Shown one piece after another: positions 1 through 9,152 of a stretch of DNA of 64,000 bases. How positions within the stretch are numbered: the stretch's first letter is position 1; the number at the start of each line of letters is the position of its first letter. Under the pieces are notes generated by a model, which saw nothing but the letters and a program-made list of their open reading frames with translations, had not been told where the DNA came from and searched no databases. The DNA is from Hyphomicrobiales bacterium (GTDB taxonomy: Bacteria; Pseudomonadota; Alphaproteobacteria; Rhizobiales; Beijerinckiaceae). The position numbers were made by a program, and so were the translations under genes. The DNA lies in NCBI GenBank assembly GCA_019075865.1, contig JAGXAN010000002.1:124001-188000 (forward strand), written 5' to 3'.

Positions 1-644
1 GTGCCGGTCTCCAGCACATAGCCGTAATCGGCGATTTGCAGGGCTGCGCGGGCGTTTTGCTCGACGATCAGAATGGATACGCCACGCTCGCGCAACGATT
101 TCACGATTTCGAACACTTCGCGCACGATCAAGGGTGCGAGGCCGAGGCTTGGTTCGTCCAGCATCAACAGGCGCGGGCGAGCCATCAGTGCCCGGGCAAT
201 CGCCAGCATTTGCCGCTCGCCGCCCGATAGCGTGCTCGCTTTCTGCTTGGCGCGCTCGGCAAGACGGGGAAACAGTCGATAGGCTTCCTGCAAATCCATT
301 TGGCGGCTGTCGTCGCGGGTCGCGCGGCGCGAATAACCGCCAAGTTCCAGATTGTCGGCAACACTCATCGGGCCAAACAGCTCACGCTTTTCGGGCACCA
401 GCCCAAGTCCGGCGGCAACGCGATCTTCCACCGGGGCGCCGCGCAGGCTGACACCCGAAAATTCCAAAGATCCTGTAAAGGGATGCAGCCCCATAATGGC
501 ATTGAGCAAGGTTGTCTTGCCAGCGCCATTCGGGCCGATAACCGAGACAATCGCCCCGCGCTCCACTTTCAGCGACACGTTTTCAACGGCGGTCACTTTG
601 CCATAGGCAACGGACATGTTTTCGATTTTCAGCAGCGTGCTCAT
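1..644 (-). CDS. livF: Branched-chain amino acid ABC transporter ATPase LivF (3' end cut by window edge)
   Basis: This is the ATP-hydrolysing cytoplasmic subunit of a HAAT-family importer. About 214 codons are visible from an ATG at 644 and the gene runs off the left edge, so roughly the last 20 residues of a normal ~235-residue LivF are missing. The translation shows Walker A GPNGAGKT at residues 37-44, the ABC signature LSGGERQ near 139 and Walker B LLMLDEPS near 159, then the switch-region IVEQN typical of LivF. The ATG overlaps the stop of the LivMG gene by four bases (ATGA), which fixes the start and shows operon membership. It is probably the last gene of the transporter operon read from 4719 leftwards. 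The substrate cannot be read from this subunit. Confidence 0.93.
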   Translation of the reverse strand, partial: MSTLLKIENMSVAYGKVTAVENVSLKVERGAIVSVIGPNGAGKTTLLNAIMGLHPFTGSLEFSGVSLRGAPVEDRVAAGLGLVPEKRELFGPMSVADNLELGGYSRRATRDDSRQMDLQEAYRLFPRLAERAKQKASTLSGGERQMLAIARALMARPRLLMLDEPSLGLAPLIVREVFEIVKSLRERGVSILIVEQNARAALQIADYGYVLETG

Positions 645-2407
645 GCCACACTTCCCAAATAGGCTTCCTGCACCTGCGGATTGGCACGGATGTCGGCGGG
701 CAGGCCCTGCGTGAGTTTTTGGCCAAACACCATCACCACCAACCGGTCCACCAGCCCCATCACAAATTCCATGTCATGCTCGACAATCAGCACGCTCAGG
801 CCTTCGGCGCGCAATTGCTTCAGCAGATCCGCCAGTTGCCTCTTTTCCTGTAACCGCAAGCCGGCGGCTGGTTCATCCAGCAGCAATAATTGCGGATCAG
901 CGGCAAGGGCGCGGGCGATTTCGGCAATACGTTGCTGGCCAAGCGCCAAAGTGCCGGCCGGTGCGTGCATATAAGCCCCCAGTCCGACCCTCTCGATCTG
1001 ATGGGCCGCCTGCGCCAGAAGGCTGGATTCACTTGCGCGCTCCAGCCGGAGTATGGAGGCCAGTGATCCGGCGTGGCTGCGCAGATGCGCGCCCAGCGCC
1101 ACATTTTCCAGAAGGCTCATCGAACTGATGAGTTGCACGTGCTGGAAACTGCGGGCAAGACCGCGCCGTGCGATCTGGCGCGACGCCATTCCGTCAATGC
1201 GCGATCCACCTAAATAAATCTTGCCTGAATCCAGCGGCGCGGCACCGCTCAACAGATTGAACATGGTGCTCTTGCCAGCCCCATTGGGGCCGATCAACCC
1301 CAAAATTTCGCCACGCACCAACTCGAATGAAACCTCGTTGACCGCGACCAGACCGCCAAATCGCTTGACGGCACCCTCGACCTGCAGGATCGGGCCGGTA
1401 TGGTCGACGCGTGCCGTTGTTGGCAGGGGCAGCGTATCTTTGGCAATGGTCATTGGCGTCCGGGCCGGCAGCCACCCGGCAAAAGTGGAAGCCAGACCAC
1501 CACGGGCATAATGCAGGATCGCAATCATAAACAGGCCAAAGGCGACTTCTTCAGCCGCACCGCCACTGCCGGTTAAACCGGGCAGCAAATTTTGCAATTG
1601 ATCCTTGATCAGCGCCAGAGTCGCAGACCCGATCAACGCGCCCCAGATACTGGAAGCCCCGCCGGTAACCGTCATGAAAAGATAATCAATGCTCTGCGGA
1701 AAATCGAACGGGGTCGGACTGACAAAGCGCAGAAGATGCGCAAACAGCCAACCGGACACGCAAGCCAGCAGCGCAGCATGAACAAAAATCTTGATTTTCA
1801 GCGCCCCGGTATGGATGCCAAATGCCTCGGCCATACCCTCGCGCGCCCGAAGCGCACGGATCGCCCGTCCATTGCGCGAATTGAGCAAGTTGTGGACGCT
1901 CAACATGCCAAGCCCGACGCTGAGCCAGATCAGCCCGTAAATCCGGCTCGGCGTGTCGAACTGAAATTGGAATAGCGGGATGGCCGGCACATTGCTGATG
2001 CCATCATGGCCACCCAGCGACTTGATCTCGCCCACCATCGAAACCAGACTGATGCTCCACGCGATCGTGCTCACCGGCAGGTAATGGCCTGACAGTCGTG
2101 ACAGCGTCAAAAGCCCGATGAGCAACGCTGCACCTCCGGTAAAAACCAGCCCCGCAACCAAGGTGATCCACGGTGACAGGCCGTAATGGGTGGTCAAATA
2201 GGCGGTGGTATATGCGCCCATGCCAACGAATGCCGCCTGCCCGAAAGACGTTAACCCGCCTATACCGGTCAGCAGCACCAGCCCCAGCGCCACCAGCGCC
2301 GCAAGGCCGATGTAATTCAGCACGGTGACTTGATAAAGCGGCAAAAGCAGTGGGGCAATGCAGACCGCTACGATAAAGCCGGCCTGAATCCATTTGCGGG
2401 CGTTCAT
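641..2407 (-). CDS. Fused LivM permease / LivG ATPase of branched-chain amino acid-type ABC transporter
   Basis: This 588-residue protein joins two subunits that are usually separate. Residues ~1-310 are a hydrophobic LivM-type permease with about eight to nine membrane segments and the [16 protein letters not shown] motif near residue 51. Residues ~340-588 are a LivG-type ATPase with Walker [10 protein letters not shown] (373-381), a slightly divergent signature LALGQQR (487-493) and Walker B LLLLDEP (507-513), ending in the usual LivG tail QEAYLG. A linker of about 30 residues joins the domains. The start overlaps the LivH stop by ATGA and the stop overlaps the LivF start by ATGA. LivMG fusions are known in Rhizobiales. 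It should pair with LivH and LivF to make the importer. Confidence 0.92.
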   Translation of the reverse strand: MNARKWIQAGFIVAVCIAPLLLPLYQVTVLNYIGLAALVALGLVLLTGIGGLTSFGQAAFVGMGAYTTAYLTTHYGLSPWITLVAGLVFTGGAALLIGLLTLSRLSGHYLPVSTIAWSISLVSMVGEIKSLGGHDGISNVPAIPLFQFQFDTPSRIYGLIWLSVGLGMLSVHNLLNSRNGRAIRALRAREGMAEAFGIHTGALKIKIFVHAALLACVSGWLFAHLLRFVSPTPFDFPQSIDYLFMTVTGGASSIWGALIGSATLALIKDQLQNLLPGLTGSGGAAEEVAFGLFMIAILHYARGGLASTFAGWLPARTPMTIAKDTLPLPTTARVDHTGPILQVEGAVKRFGGLVAVNEVSFELVRGEILGLIGPNGAGKSTMFNLLSGAAPLDSGKIYLGGSRIDGMASRQIARRGLARSFQHVQLISSMSLLENVALGAHLRSHAGSLASILRLERASESSLLAQAAHQIERVGLGAYMHAPAGTLALGQQRIAEIARALAADPQLLLLDEPAAGLRLQEKRQLADLLKQLRAEGLSVLIVEHDMEFVMGLVDRLVVMVFGQKLTQGLPADIRANPQVQEAYLGSVA

Positions 2408-3456
2408 TCCTCCACTGCCTCCTCGTCATGGCTTTCATGCGGTGAGAGCAGGCTGCGCAGCAGTAAAATCGGGATCACCGCCGCAAACACGATGCTGTCC
2501 TTGAAAGCGCTGGCATAAAATGAAGAGAACGATTCCATGCCCCCCAAGGCCAAAGCCCCCACCGCGGCCAGCGGGTAAGAGACGAGACCACCAAAAATCG
2601 CCGCCACAAAGCCCTTCAGGCTGATGGTAAAGCCGGTATCGTAATAGAGGGTCGACAGCGGCCCTGCCAGCACGCCGGCAATGGCACCCAGCAGCGCCGC
2701 CAGCGCGAAAGTCAGCGTGCCAGCGCTGGACGTGCTGATGCCCATCAGCCGCGCACCTACCCGGTTATAGGCGGTGGCCCGCAGCGCCTTGCCATGTAGC
2801 GTGCGGCCAAAAAAGCTGAACATCAGCAAAATAACGGCAATTGTGAAGCCCATCACGAACAAGGATTGACCACTGATCGTGAAATCTGAAAGCGACCAGC
2901 TGCCGTCCACTTGCGCGGGCAGGCGAATGCCCTCGGTGCCAAACATCAAAAGCCCTGAGCCAAGCAGCACAACATGCACGGCGATGGATGTGATCAACAG
3001 CACCAGCACGGAGGCATTTTCGATCGGTTGATAGGCCAACCGGTACACGATCGGCCCCAAAGGCACAATCAGTGCCAGCGTCAATAGGATTTGCGCATCA
3101 TAGGGCAGGTTGGCCTTGGAGCCCAATGCCACCATTCCGGCAATAATGGCTGGCACAAACAGATATAAAAAGCCGGATTTAAGTGCACCAATTTGGGTGC
3201 GATCCCGCGCAAAATGCCAGAAATCGCGCAGCGATACCAATGCGCCGCCAAGGGCCAGCAGCCAGACCAGTGGCGGCACGGTGTGGTTGCGCAGACTGGC
3301 AAGGCACAGAGCCGAATAGGCGATCCATTCGCCCTGGGGCACAAAGATAATCCGGGTCACGGAAAACACCATGACAATGGCTATCGCCACCAGCGCATAA
3401 ATGGCACCATTGGTTAGCCCGTCCTGCGCAAGCAGAAACGCGATCATCGCATTCAT
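2404..3456 (-). CDS. livH: Branched-chain amino acid-type ABC transporter permease LivH
   Basis: This is the second integral membrane subunit of the importer, 350 residues against roughly 290-310 for a typical LivH. The N-terminus (AQDGLTNGAIYALVAIAIVM) is the family hallmark, and the C-terminal half carries GTLTFALAALLGAIAGVLAGP and the EAA-like glycine-rich stretch of LivH. The additional ~45 residues lie between the first and third membrane segments (roughly residues 65-110, rich in charged residues) and lengthen the first cytoplasmic or periplasmic loop. The gene lies 102 bp after the substrate-binding protein, with a long hairpin in between, and overlaps the downstream LivMG gene by four bases. 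The start ATG at 3456 is followed closely by a second possible ATG at codon 4. Confidence 0.92.
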   Translation of the reverse strand: MNAMIAFLLAQDGLTNGAIYALVAIAIVMVFSVTRIIFVPQGEWIAYSALCLASLRNHTVPPLVWLLALGGALVSLRDFWHFARDRTQIGALKSGFLYLFVPAIIAGMVALGSKANLPYDAQILLTLALIVPLGPIVYRLAYQPIENASVLVLLITSIAVHVVLLGSGLLMFGTEGIRLPAQVDGSWSLSDFTISGQSLFVMGFTIAVILLMFSFFGRTLHGKALRATAYNRVGARLMGISTSSAGTLTFALAALLGAIAGVLAGPLSTLYYDTGFTISLKGFVAAIFGGLVSYPLAAVGALALGGMESFSSFYASAFKDSIVFAAVIPILLLRSLLSPHESHDEEAVEE

Positions 3457-3496
3457 GGTCGGGCTGTTCCCCTGTTTGGCTCAACTCTTTGTTGTT

Positions 3497-3539
3497 GGTG
3501 GCCGACCCCTGCGCGGGCGGCAGGCCACCAAAACATTAT
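3497..3539 (-). promoter_or_regulatory. Hairpin between binding-protein gene and livH
   Basis: A perfect 7-bp inverted repeat (GGTGGCC at 3497-3503 and GGCCACC at 3533-3539) encloses a GC-rich loop that can pair further. No T-run follows on the minus strand, so it is not a classical terminator. Such hairpins after binding-protein genes commonly protect the upstream mRNA 3' end and give the binding protein a higher level than the membrane subunits. That role is inferred. Confidence 0.5.
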
Positions 3540-3558
3540 CTAATTCAGGTGCTTGAAA

Positions 3559-4719
3559 TTATTTGCTGGCGTCAAGTGGCTTGTAAACCCAATTGCCGCC
3601 TTTCACTTCAACCAGCAGTTCAGCGCGCAAATCCGTGCCGTTGTGATTGGTCGGGCTCATGCTGAATACCCCTTCCGCCCCTGCAAGGTCGGTCGTCTGC
3701 TGCATGGCATCGCGCAAGGCGGTGCGAAACTCCACGGTCCCCGGCTTGGCTTTGGCTTCGGCCTTGGGCACCGCATTGGCGATGATCTGGTAGGCGTCCC
3801 ACGCGGTTGCACCAAACAGCGAGCGGCTGCCGGCCCCATATTTGCCCTCATAGGCTTTGTCATAGGCAATGCCAGCCGCTTTGGCCGGGTTGGAATCGGG
3901 CAATTGCTCGGCAACCAGATCGGGCGACACCGGCATGAACATGCCTTCAATGGTCTTGCCGCCCAGCTTCAGCACATCCGCATTGGCCATGCCCTGATTG
4001 AGATAGATCTGGCCTTTGTACCCAAGTTTGCGCAATTCGAGAACCGGCGTCAGTCCGGGCGTGCCGGATGCGCCAACGATCACGGCGTCGGGTTTGCCGG
4101 ACATGAGCTTCAACGCTTGCGCGGTCACGCTGCTGTCGGCGCGGCCATAGCGCTCGTCACCTGTCACGGTGAAGCCATCAGCAATGGCAACTTTCTTCAC
4201 CGCGCCAATATAGGCGTCGCCGAAAGCATCGTTGAAGCCGACAAAGGCGACGGTCTTCAGCTTGTCGTCTTTCATATTCTTGAATATATAGGCCGCCTGC
4301 GTGGCTTCCGACGGCACCAGTTCAAACATCCATTCCTTGTTGCCCTGCACCGGCGCGGCAATCGAGGTGGAACCCGAAAGACTGATGGTGGGCGTCTTGG
4401 CCGGGCCAATCACTTCCAGGCCGGCAAGGGATGTCGGGGTGATCGAGGGGCCGATAATGACATCCACCTTGTCTTCGTCGATCAGCTTGCGCAAATCGCG
4501 CACCGCATTGGCGGGCTGGCTGCCATCGTCAAGCACGATGAATTGCACGTTCTGGTCGCCAATTTTGGTCGGCAGCAATTTCAGGGTGTTGGCAGCCGGG
4601 ATACCCAGCGAAGCCGCCGGCCCGGTCATGGAAAGCACCGCGCCGATCTTCATGTCGGCATGCGCGGTGCCAGTCATCAATACCGTCAGAGCGGTCATGC
4701 CTTTTACAAGATTTTTCAT
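3559..4719 (-). CDS. Periplasmic substrate-binding protein of LivJ-type ABC transporter
   Basis: A 386-residue periplasmic binding protein of the Leu/Ile/Val-type family (Peripla_BP_6). The start chosen is the ATG at 4719 because it gives a clean Sec signal peptide (MKNLVKGMTALTVLMTGTAH, cleavage after AHA). The reading frame stays open further upstream but the extension has no signal character. The mature part starts DMKIGAVLSMTGPAASLG, the family's typical first strand and ligand loop, followed by the DDGSQPANAVRDLRKLI helix and the IIGPSITPTSLA segment. It is the first gene of the transporter operon and determines the specificity, which can be branched-chain amino acids, amides, aromatic acids or others. 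Nothing in the window settles which. Confidence 0.9.
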   Translation of the reverse strand: MKNLVKGMTALTVLMTGTAHADMKIGAVLSMTGPAASLGIPAANTLKLLPTKIGDQNVQFIVLDDGSQPANAVRDLRKLIDEDKVDVIIGPSITPTSLAGLEVIGPAKTPTISLSGSTSIAAPVQGNKEWMFELVPSEATQAAYIFKNMKDDKLKTVAFVGFNDAFGDAYIGAVKKVAIADGFTVTGDERYGRADSSVTAQALKLMSGKPDAVIVGASGTPGLTPVLELRKLGYKGQIYLNQGMANADVLKLGGKTIEGMFMPVSPDLVAEQLPDSNPAKAAGIAYDKAYEGKYGAGSRSLFGATAWDAYQIIANAVPKAEAKAKPGTVEFRTALRDAMQQTTDLAGAEGVFSMSPTNHNGTDLRAELLVEVKGGNWVYKPLDASK

Positions 4720-4838
4720 TTCGTCTCCCCATCCGATTTCTTTTATTGTGTGCAAAGTCTGGTTCAAAACGCGCGCACCTGTCAAGCTGAAGCACTCCAG
4801 GGCGTGCATATATTCGCTAAGCGGAGGTCGACCCCGTC

Positions 4839-5474
4839 TCAGGGGTCCTGATAATCGCTGTGAAACCCGGCTCGCCCGCTGCGCAATGCGTCTTCCAGCA
4901 ATTCGAGCCGGTCTTGCCCAAAGAATATTTCGCCATCCCGAATAAAGGTCGGGGAACCGTAGACGCCGCTTGCAATGGCGTCTTCGCTTGCCTTGGCATA
5001 GCGCGCTGCCATTTCGTCCGACCCCGCCGCTTTCAATATCCCCTTCGCATCCGCGCCGCATTGCGTTAGCCAATGGCCGATGACTTCCGGGTCTGCGCCA
5101 TTTTGCTCCAGCCAAAACAGGGCACGGAACAATCCACCCATAAAGGCCCCCACGTCACCTTGCGCGTCATTCAGCGCCATCACGCATTTGTCGGCGAGTG
5201 CTGCATCCATTGGAAAGAACTTCGGCCGCAGCCGCAGCGCCACGTCGCGCTTGAGCCGCCAGCGCTGCAATTCCAGAAAACGATAAGTCTGGCGGGAAGG
5301 GTGACGCTTGGCCAGCGGCAATCCCCCGGTTTCGGGAAAGATGCGTGAGAGCGCCACCGGACGATAATTGATTTCAAAGTCATATTGCGACGCGAGCCGC
5401 TGAAACGTGGCATGTCCGATGTAAGCCCACGGGCTGGTCATCGAGAAATAATAATCAATCATGGGTCGCGCCAT
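4839..5474 (-). CDS. DSBA-like thioredoxin-fold protein, 2-hydroxychromene-2-carboxylate isomerase family
   Basis: A 211-residue protein of the HCCA isomerase / GST-kappa family. The N-terminus IDYYFSMTSPWAYIGHATF matches the family strand and the SPWAY motif whose Ser binds glutathione in the isomerase of naphthalene breakdown (NahD). YGSPTFI near the C-terminus is the cis-proline loop of the thioredoxin fold, followed by IFFGQDRLELL, also typical. I start it at the ATG at 5474 (MARPMIDYYF); an open extension of 16 codons upstream looks non-homologous, and the ATG at 5462 is also possible. It has no CXXC pair, so it is not a disulfide oxidase. It lies 119 bp downstream of the binding-protein gene and on the same strand. 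Real substrates of most members are unknown. Confidence 0.85.
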   Translation of the reverse strand: MARPMIDYYFSMTSPWAYIGHATFQRLASQYDFEINYRPVALSRIFPETGGLPLAKRHPSRQTYRFLELQRWRLKRDVALRLRPKFFPMDAALADKCVMALNDAQGDVGAFMGGLFRALFWLEQNGADPEVIGHWLTQCGADAKGILKAAGSDEMAARYAKASEDAIASGVYGSPTFIRDGEIFFGQDRLELLEDALRSGRAGFHSDYQDP

Positions 5475-5593
5475 TACATGCTCCAGCTGTAATGCAAAAA
5501 TGTGGCCGTTTGGCCGAAGCATTTTTGCGGTTTATTCATTCGCATGGTATCCGCAGGAGTGAGGCTTGAACAGGGTGGGGATGATATAATCCA

Positions 5594-7267
5594 ATGACAT
5601 CAGATATTGCCATTGCACGCGCAGCCAGAATAGCGCCCATTGCGACGATTGCTGCCAAACTCGATCTGAAAGAAGCCGCACTGCATCCCTATGGCCGTTA
5701 TATTGCCAAGCTGGATATGGAGGCAGCCGAGGAATGGGCCGGTCGCGCCAACGGCAAGCTCATTTTGGTGACGGCTATCTCACCCACGCCGGCGGGCGAG
5801 GGCAAAACCACAACCACGGTTGGCCTTGGCGATGGTCTCAGCCATCTGGGGCGGCGCTCGGCGGTCTGTCTGCGCGAGCCATCGCTGGGCCCCTGCTTTG
5901 GCATGAAGGGGGGCGCCGCCGGCGGTGGCCACGCGCAAGTCGTGCCCATGGAGCAGATCAACCTGCATTTCACTGGTGATTTTCACGCCATAACAGCCGC
6001 CCACAATCTGCTGGCGGCTATGCTCGACAATCACATTCATTGGGGCAATGGGCTTGGCATCGACGTTCGCCGCATCGTCTGGCGTCGCGTCGTGGATATC
6101 AACGATCGCGCCCTGCGTGACAATGTCGTGGCACTGGGCGGCGTCGCCAATGGCTTTCCGCGCCAGTCGGGTTTTGATATTACCGTCAGTTCCGAGATCA
6201 TGGCGGTGTTCTGCCTGGCGCGCGATATCGAGGATTTGCAGGCGCGACTTGGCCGCATGGTGGTGGCCTACCGCTACGACAAAACGCCAGTGACAGCCGA
6301 TGACCTCATGGCCACCGGTGCCATGACGGTGCTCTTGAAGGACGCGTTCGCCCCCAATCTCGTGCAGACTCTGGAGGGCACACCGGCGTTCGTGCACGGC
6401 GGCCCGTTCGCCAATATCGCGCATGGCTGCAATTCGCGCATGGCGACCGAAACCGCGCTGAAGCTGGCCGATTATGTGGTGACGGAGGCCGGATTTGGTG
6501 CCGATCTCGGTGCTGAAAAATTCTTTGACATCAAATGCCGTATCGCTGGCCTCGCCCCCGATGTCGTTGTGCTGGTGGCAACCGTCCGCGCCCTTAAAAT
6601 GCATGGCGGCGTTGACCGGACGGAACTGGGCCGCGAGAACCTGCCGGCGCTGGCGGCGGGTTTGGTGAATCTGGAGCGCCACCTTGCCAATCTGCGCCGC
6701 TACAATGTGCCGGTGGTCGTGGCAATCAACCATTTTGGCACCGATACCGAAGCGGAACTGCAACTGATTTTGACCGAGTGCGCCCAAAAATTCAAAGTCG
6801 AAGCCTATGTTTGCCGGCACTGGGCGCATGGCTCGCGCGGCATCACCGATCTGGCGCAAGCGGTTCTCGACAAGGCCGATGGCGACAAGGGCGCGTTTCA
6901 ACTGCTTTATCCGGACGCCATGCCGCTTCTGGAAAAAATCCGAACCGTCGCGCAAAACATCTATGGGGCCGCCGACATCAATGCGTCAGAGAAGATAAGG
7001 GCGAGCCTGGCGCAGATGGAGGCGCAAGGCTTTGGCCATTTGCCGGTTTGCATAGCCAAAACGCAATATTCGTTTTCCACCGAGCCAACGCTGCGCGGCG
7101 CGCCATCCGGCCATATCGTGCCGATCCGTGAAGTCAGGCTTTCCGCAGGGGCCGGGTTCGTCGTGGTCATTTGCGGGGACATCATGACCATGCCGGGCCT
7201 GCCGCGCCATCCCGCCGCCGAGCATATTTACCTGGATGCGCATGGGGACGTGCAAGGGTTGTTTTAA
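5594..7267 (+). CDS. fhs: Formate--tetrahydrofolate ligase
   Basis: A 557-residue cytoplasmic enzyme that uses ATP to join formate to tetrahydrofolate, giving 10-formyl-THF. The length fits the family (about 555-560). It shows the P-loop region [18 protein letters not shown] near residue 71, the [18 protein letters not shown] segment near 96-113 and [13 protein letters not shown] just after, all diagnostic. The gene stands alone, divergent from the HCCA-isomerase gene. A weak AT-rich promoter-like stretch (TGATATAAT) lies directly before the start. In Alphaproteobacteria this enzyme feeds one-carbon units from formate into serine and purine synthesis and is prominent in methylotrophs. No other methylotrophy gene is visible here, so a methylotrophic lifestyle is not shown. 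Confidence 0.97.
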   Translation: MTSDIAIARAARIAPIATIAAKLDLKEAALHPYGRYIAKLDMEAAEEWAGRANGKLILVTAISPTPAGEGKTTTTVGLGDGLSHLGRRSAVCLREPSLGPCFGMKGGAAGGGHAQVVPMEQINLHFTGDFHAITAAHNLLAAMLDNHIHWGNGLGIDVRRIVWRRVVDINDRALRDNVVALGGVANGFPRQSGFDITVSSEIMAVFCLARDIEDLQARLGRMVVAYRYDKTPVTADDLMATGAMTVLLKDAFAPNLVQTLEGTPAFVHGGPFANIAHGCNSRMATETALKLADYVVTEAGFGADLGAEKFFDIKCRIAGLAPDVVVLVATVRALKMHGGVDRTELGRENLPALAAGLVNLERHLANLRRYNVPVVVAINHFGTDTEAELQLILTECAQKFKVEAYVCRHWAHGSRGITDLAQAVLDKADGDKGAFQLLYPDAMPLLEKIRTVAQNIYGAADINASEKIRASLAQMEAQGFGHLPVCIAKTQYSFSTEPTLRGAPSGHIVPIREVRLSAGAGFVVVICGDIMTMPGLPRHPAAEHIYLDAHGDVQGLF

Positions 7268-7386
7268 CACCAACCCCATCCACATTCATCAAATATTACC
7301 TATAAGCGCTAACGGCATTTAAGGTATATTCCCAATATTCAGCCGTTGACGCAAACGTGCGTCAAGACGTGAATGGGCAATGCCTG

Positions 7387-7833
7387 TCAGGCAGCGCGCG
7401 CGGATGCGGGCTGGATCTTGTCAGCAACGCCGGCTTCCCGCAGCAGGGCCCTGATGGCGCTTGGCTTTGATTTGGCCGGAATTTGAATGAAGGCAATATC
7501 GGCTTTCTTGGCAATCGCTTTTTTCAAATCATCTTGGGCGGGGTCATGAACTTCGCTCAGATAGTCAATGAAAGCAATCGGATAGCGGCCTTTGTCAACC
7601 AGCAGGAAATCCGGGCGGATATGCTTGACCGTGTCGTAATGCGGCCCATGCTTGAACACGGCCCCGAAGCTGACTTGCGCATGCACTTGAATGCCGGGTT
7701 CGAATTCGGCGCCGAGCAAAACATCCTTCAAGGTATCATGCAGGTCTTCTTCCACCCATTTCATCAATTCGACCTTGCGCAAGATATACTCGGAGGTTTC
7801 GATGCTGCGCGTCATAATATCGAGATATTCCAT
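7387..7833 (-). CDS. Small DUF2726-like protein (possible restriction-endonuclease fold)
   Basis: A 148-residue protein without signal peptide or membrane segment. Its middle and C-terminal part reads RPDFLLVDKGRYPIAFIDY, then SEVHDPAQDDLKKAIAKKA, then IAFIQIPAK. The order Asp-hydrophobic strand, strand ending in an acidic residue, His, Asp and Lys resembles DUF2726-type proteins with a PD-(D/E)XK nuclease-like core. Here the second acidic position is Asp (FIDY) rather than the more usual Glu. The first ~55 residues form amphipathic helices. The gene is monocistronic, just after a 99-bp gap from the RecD-like helicase on the same strand, so a DNA-repair link is conceivable but unproven. Assignment rests on pattern resemblance only. 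Confidence 0.7.
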   Translation of the reverse strand: MEYLDIMTRSIETSEYILRKVELMKWVEEDLHDTLKDVLLGAEFEPGIQVHAQVSFGAVFKHGPHYDTVKHIRPDFLLVDKGRYPIAFIDYLSEVHDPAQDDLKKAIAKKADIAFIQIPAKSKPSAIRALLREAGVADKIQPASARAA

Positions 7834-7932
7834 GTTTGCTCCTCAGTTCGATAGGGCAACCATAGAAAACGTCTGTAAAATCCACGCTAAAATACTTGGA
7901 TAATCACAAAAAAAATTATTGTGTAAAATTGT

Positions 7933-9024
7933 TCACATTACCACGGTCAGGCGTTTGGCAGCGCGGGTGATGCCGGTATAGAGCCAGCGATTGCGATGCT
8001 CGCGGAACGCGCCACTCTCGTCAAACAGCACGATATTGTCCCATTGCGAGCCCTGCGACTTGTGCACGGTCAAGGCATAGCCATAGTCAAATTCATCCGA
8101 ATTTCGACGCAGCGCATAGGGGATTTCGCCGCCGTTATTGTCAAAAAACATTTGTAACACGCTGATTCGCGTGCCTTTTCCGTTAGGCTCATCCTCTGGC
8201 ACAACATTAAATCGCAAATGTTGGCCGCGTTTGGCAATCACCTTTTTCACCACCCACAGGCCGCCATTCAGCAGGCCTTTTTTGCGGTCATTTTTCAGGC
8301 AGACCAGCTTGTCGCCGATTTGCGGCAGGGGCTCGGTAATGTTCAAAAGCGTGCGCAATCGGCGGTTATAGGCGTGGCGGGTGCGATTGAGGCCAACCAG
8401 CACCTGATCGGCTTCGGTCACAGCAGCAGCATCGATTTCGCGGCGCGCAATGATGCGGGTGTCGCCATAATCGCCATAGCTCAGCCGCTCCCCCTCGCGC
8501 ACCTGCATGGAAAGCCGGATGATGGGATTGTCGCGGGCCTGGCGGTGCACCTCGGTCAGCATGATGTCGGGCTCCGCCTCGGTAAAGAACCCGCCGCCCT
8601 TGACCGGCGGCAATTGCGCCGGATCTCCCAAAACCAGTACTTTTTTGCCAAAGGACAACAAGTCTCGGCCGAGTTCCTCATCCACCATCGAGCATTCGTC
8701 GATGATGATCAGGCTGGCATTGGCGGCGGCGCTTTCCTCGTTGAGGACGAAAGTCGGCTCTTCCTCGTCGACGCTTTTGGGCCGATAGATCATTGAGTGG
8801 ATCGTGCGTGCGCCTTCGCAGCCTTTGCTGCGCAAAACCAGCGCCGCCTTGCCGGTAAAGGCACCAAACTCGACTTTGCCGCCCTCATTTTCGGCAATAT
8901 GGCGTGCCAGCGTGGTCTTGCCGGTGCCCGCATAGCCAAACAGCCGGAACACCTGCGGCTGGCGGCTCTCCAGCCATTTGGATACCGCGTTGAGCGCATC
9001 CGATTGCTGTGGCGACCACTGCAT
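7933..9024 (-). CDS. RecD-like ATP-dependent DNA helicase (SF1, AAA_30/UvrD_C_2)
   Basis: A 363-residue superfamily 1 helicase of the short RecD/Dda type. Walker A GYAGTGKTT lies at residues 30-38, motif II IIDECSMV near 110, motif III LVLGDPAQLPPVKGGGFF near 133, and the C-terminal UvrD_C_2 motifs YALTVHKSQGSQWDNIVL and YTGITRAAKRL near the end. It lacks the long N-terminal region of exonuclease V RecD and no recB or recC is nearby, so it is a stand-alone 5'-3' helicase by family analogy. The start overlaps by one base (TGATG) the stop of a possible 30-codon reading frame at 9116-9024. That frame is low in complexity and is not listed as a gene. Confidence 0.9.
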   Translation of the reverse strand: MQWSPQQSDALNAVSKWLESRQPQVFRLFGYAGTGKTTLARHIAENEGGKVEFGAFTGKAALVLRSKGCEGARTIHSMIYRPKSVDEEEPTFVLNEESAAANASLIIIDECSMVDEELGRDLLSFGKKVLVLGDPAQLPPVKGGGFFTEAEPDIMLTEVHRQARDNPIIRLSMQVREGERLSYGDYGDTRIIARREIDAAAVTEADQVLVGLNRTRHAYNRRLRTLLNITEPLPQIGDKLVCLKNDRKKGLLNGGLWVVKKVIAKRGQHLRFNVVPEDEPNGKGTRISVLQMFFDNNGGEIPYALRRNSDEFDYGYALTVHKSQGSQWDNIVLFDESGAFREHRNRWLYTGITRAAKRLTVVM

Positions 9025-9152
9025 CAGGCGACGACCACGGACGTACCAGCGCTGGCCGGCACGGCTTGTGCGCCGGTGCCATAAGCCGTGACGGCTGCCG
9101 TCTCTTGCCCACCCATGGTGTCAGCCTTTACCCTGATTATCTGCGCAAGCGA

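Noticed and set aside
3553-4851. 432-codon plus-strand open frame
   Set aside because: It is antisense to the LivJ-type receptor gene, is His- and Gly-rich in the way typical of mirrored high-GC coding sequence, and has no recognisable domain.
5780-6955. 391-codon minus-strand open frame
   Set aside because: It lies entirely opposite fhs and has antisense-type composition; fhs is intact and certain.
7280-7386. Inverted AATATTACCT / AAGGTATATT after fhs as terminator
   Set aside because: The arms do not pair well, the stem would be AT-only and there is no T-run.
9024-9116. 30-codon minus-strand frame ending TGATG at the RecD-like start
   Set aside because: The start/stop overlap suggests coupling, but the product is low-complexity (Ala, Thr, Val, Gly) with no clear ribosome site; chance is likelier.
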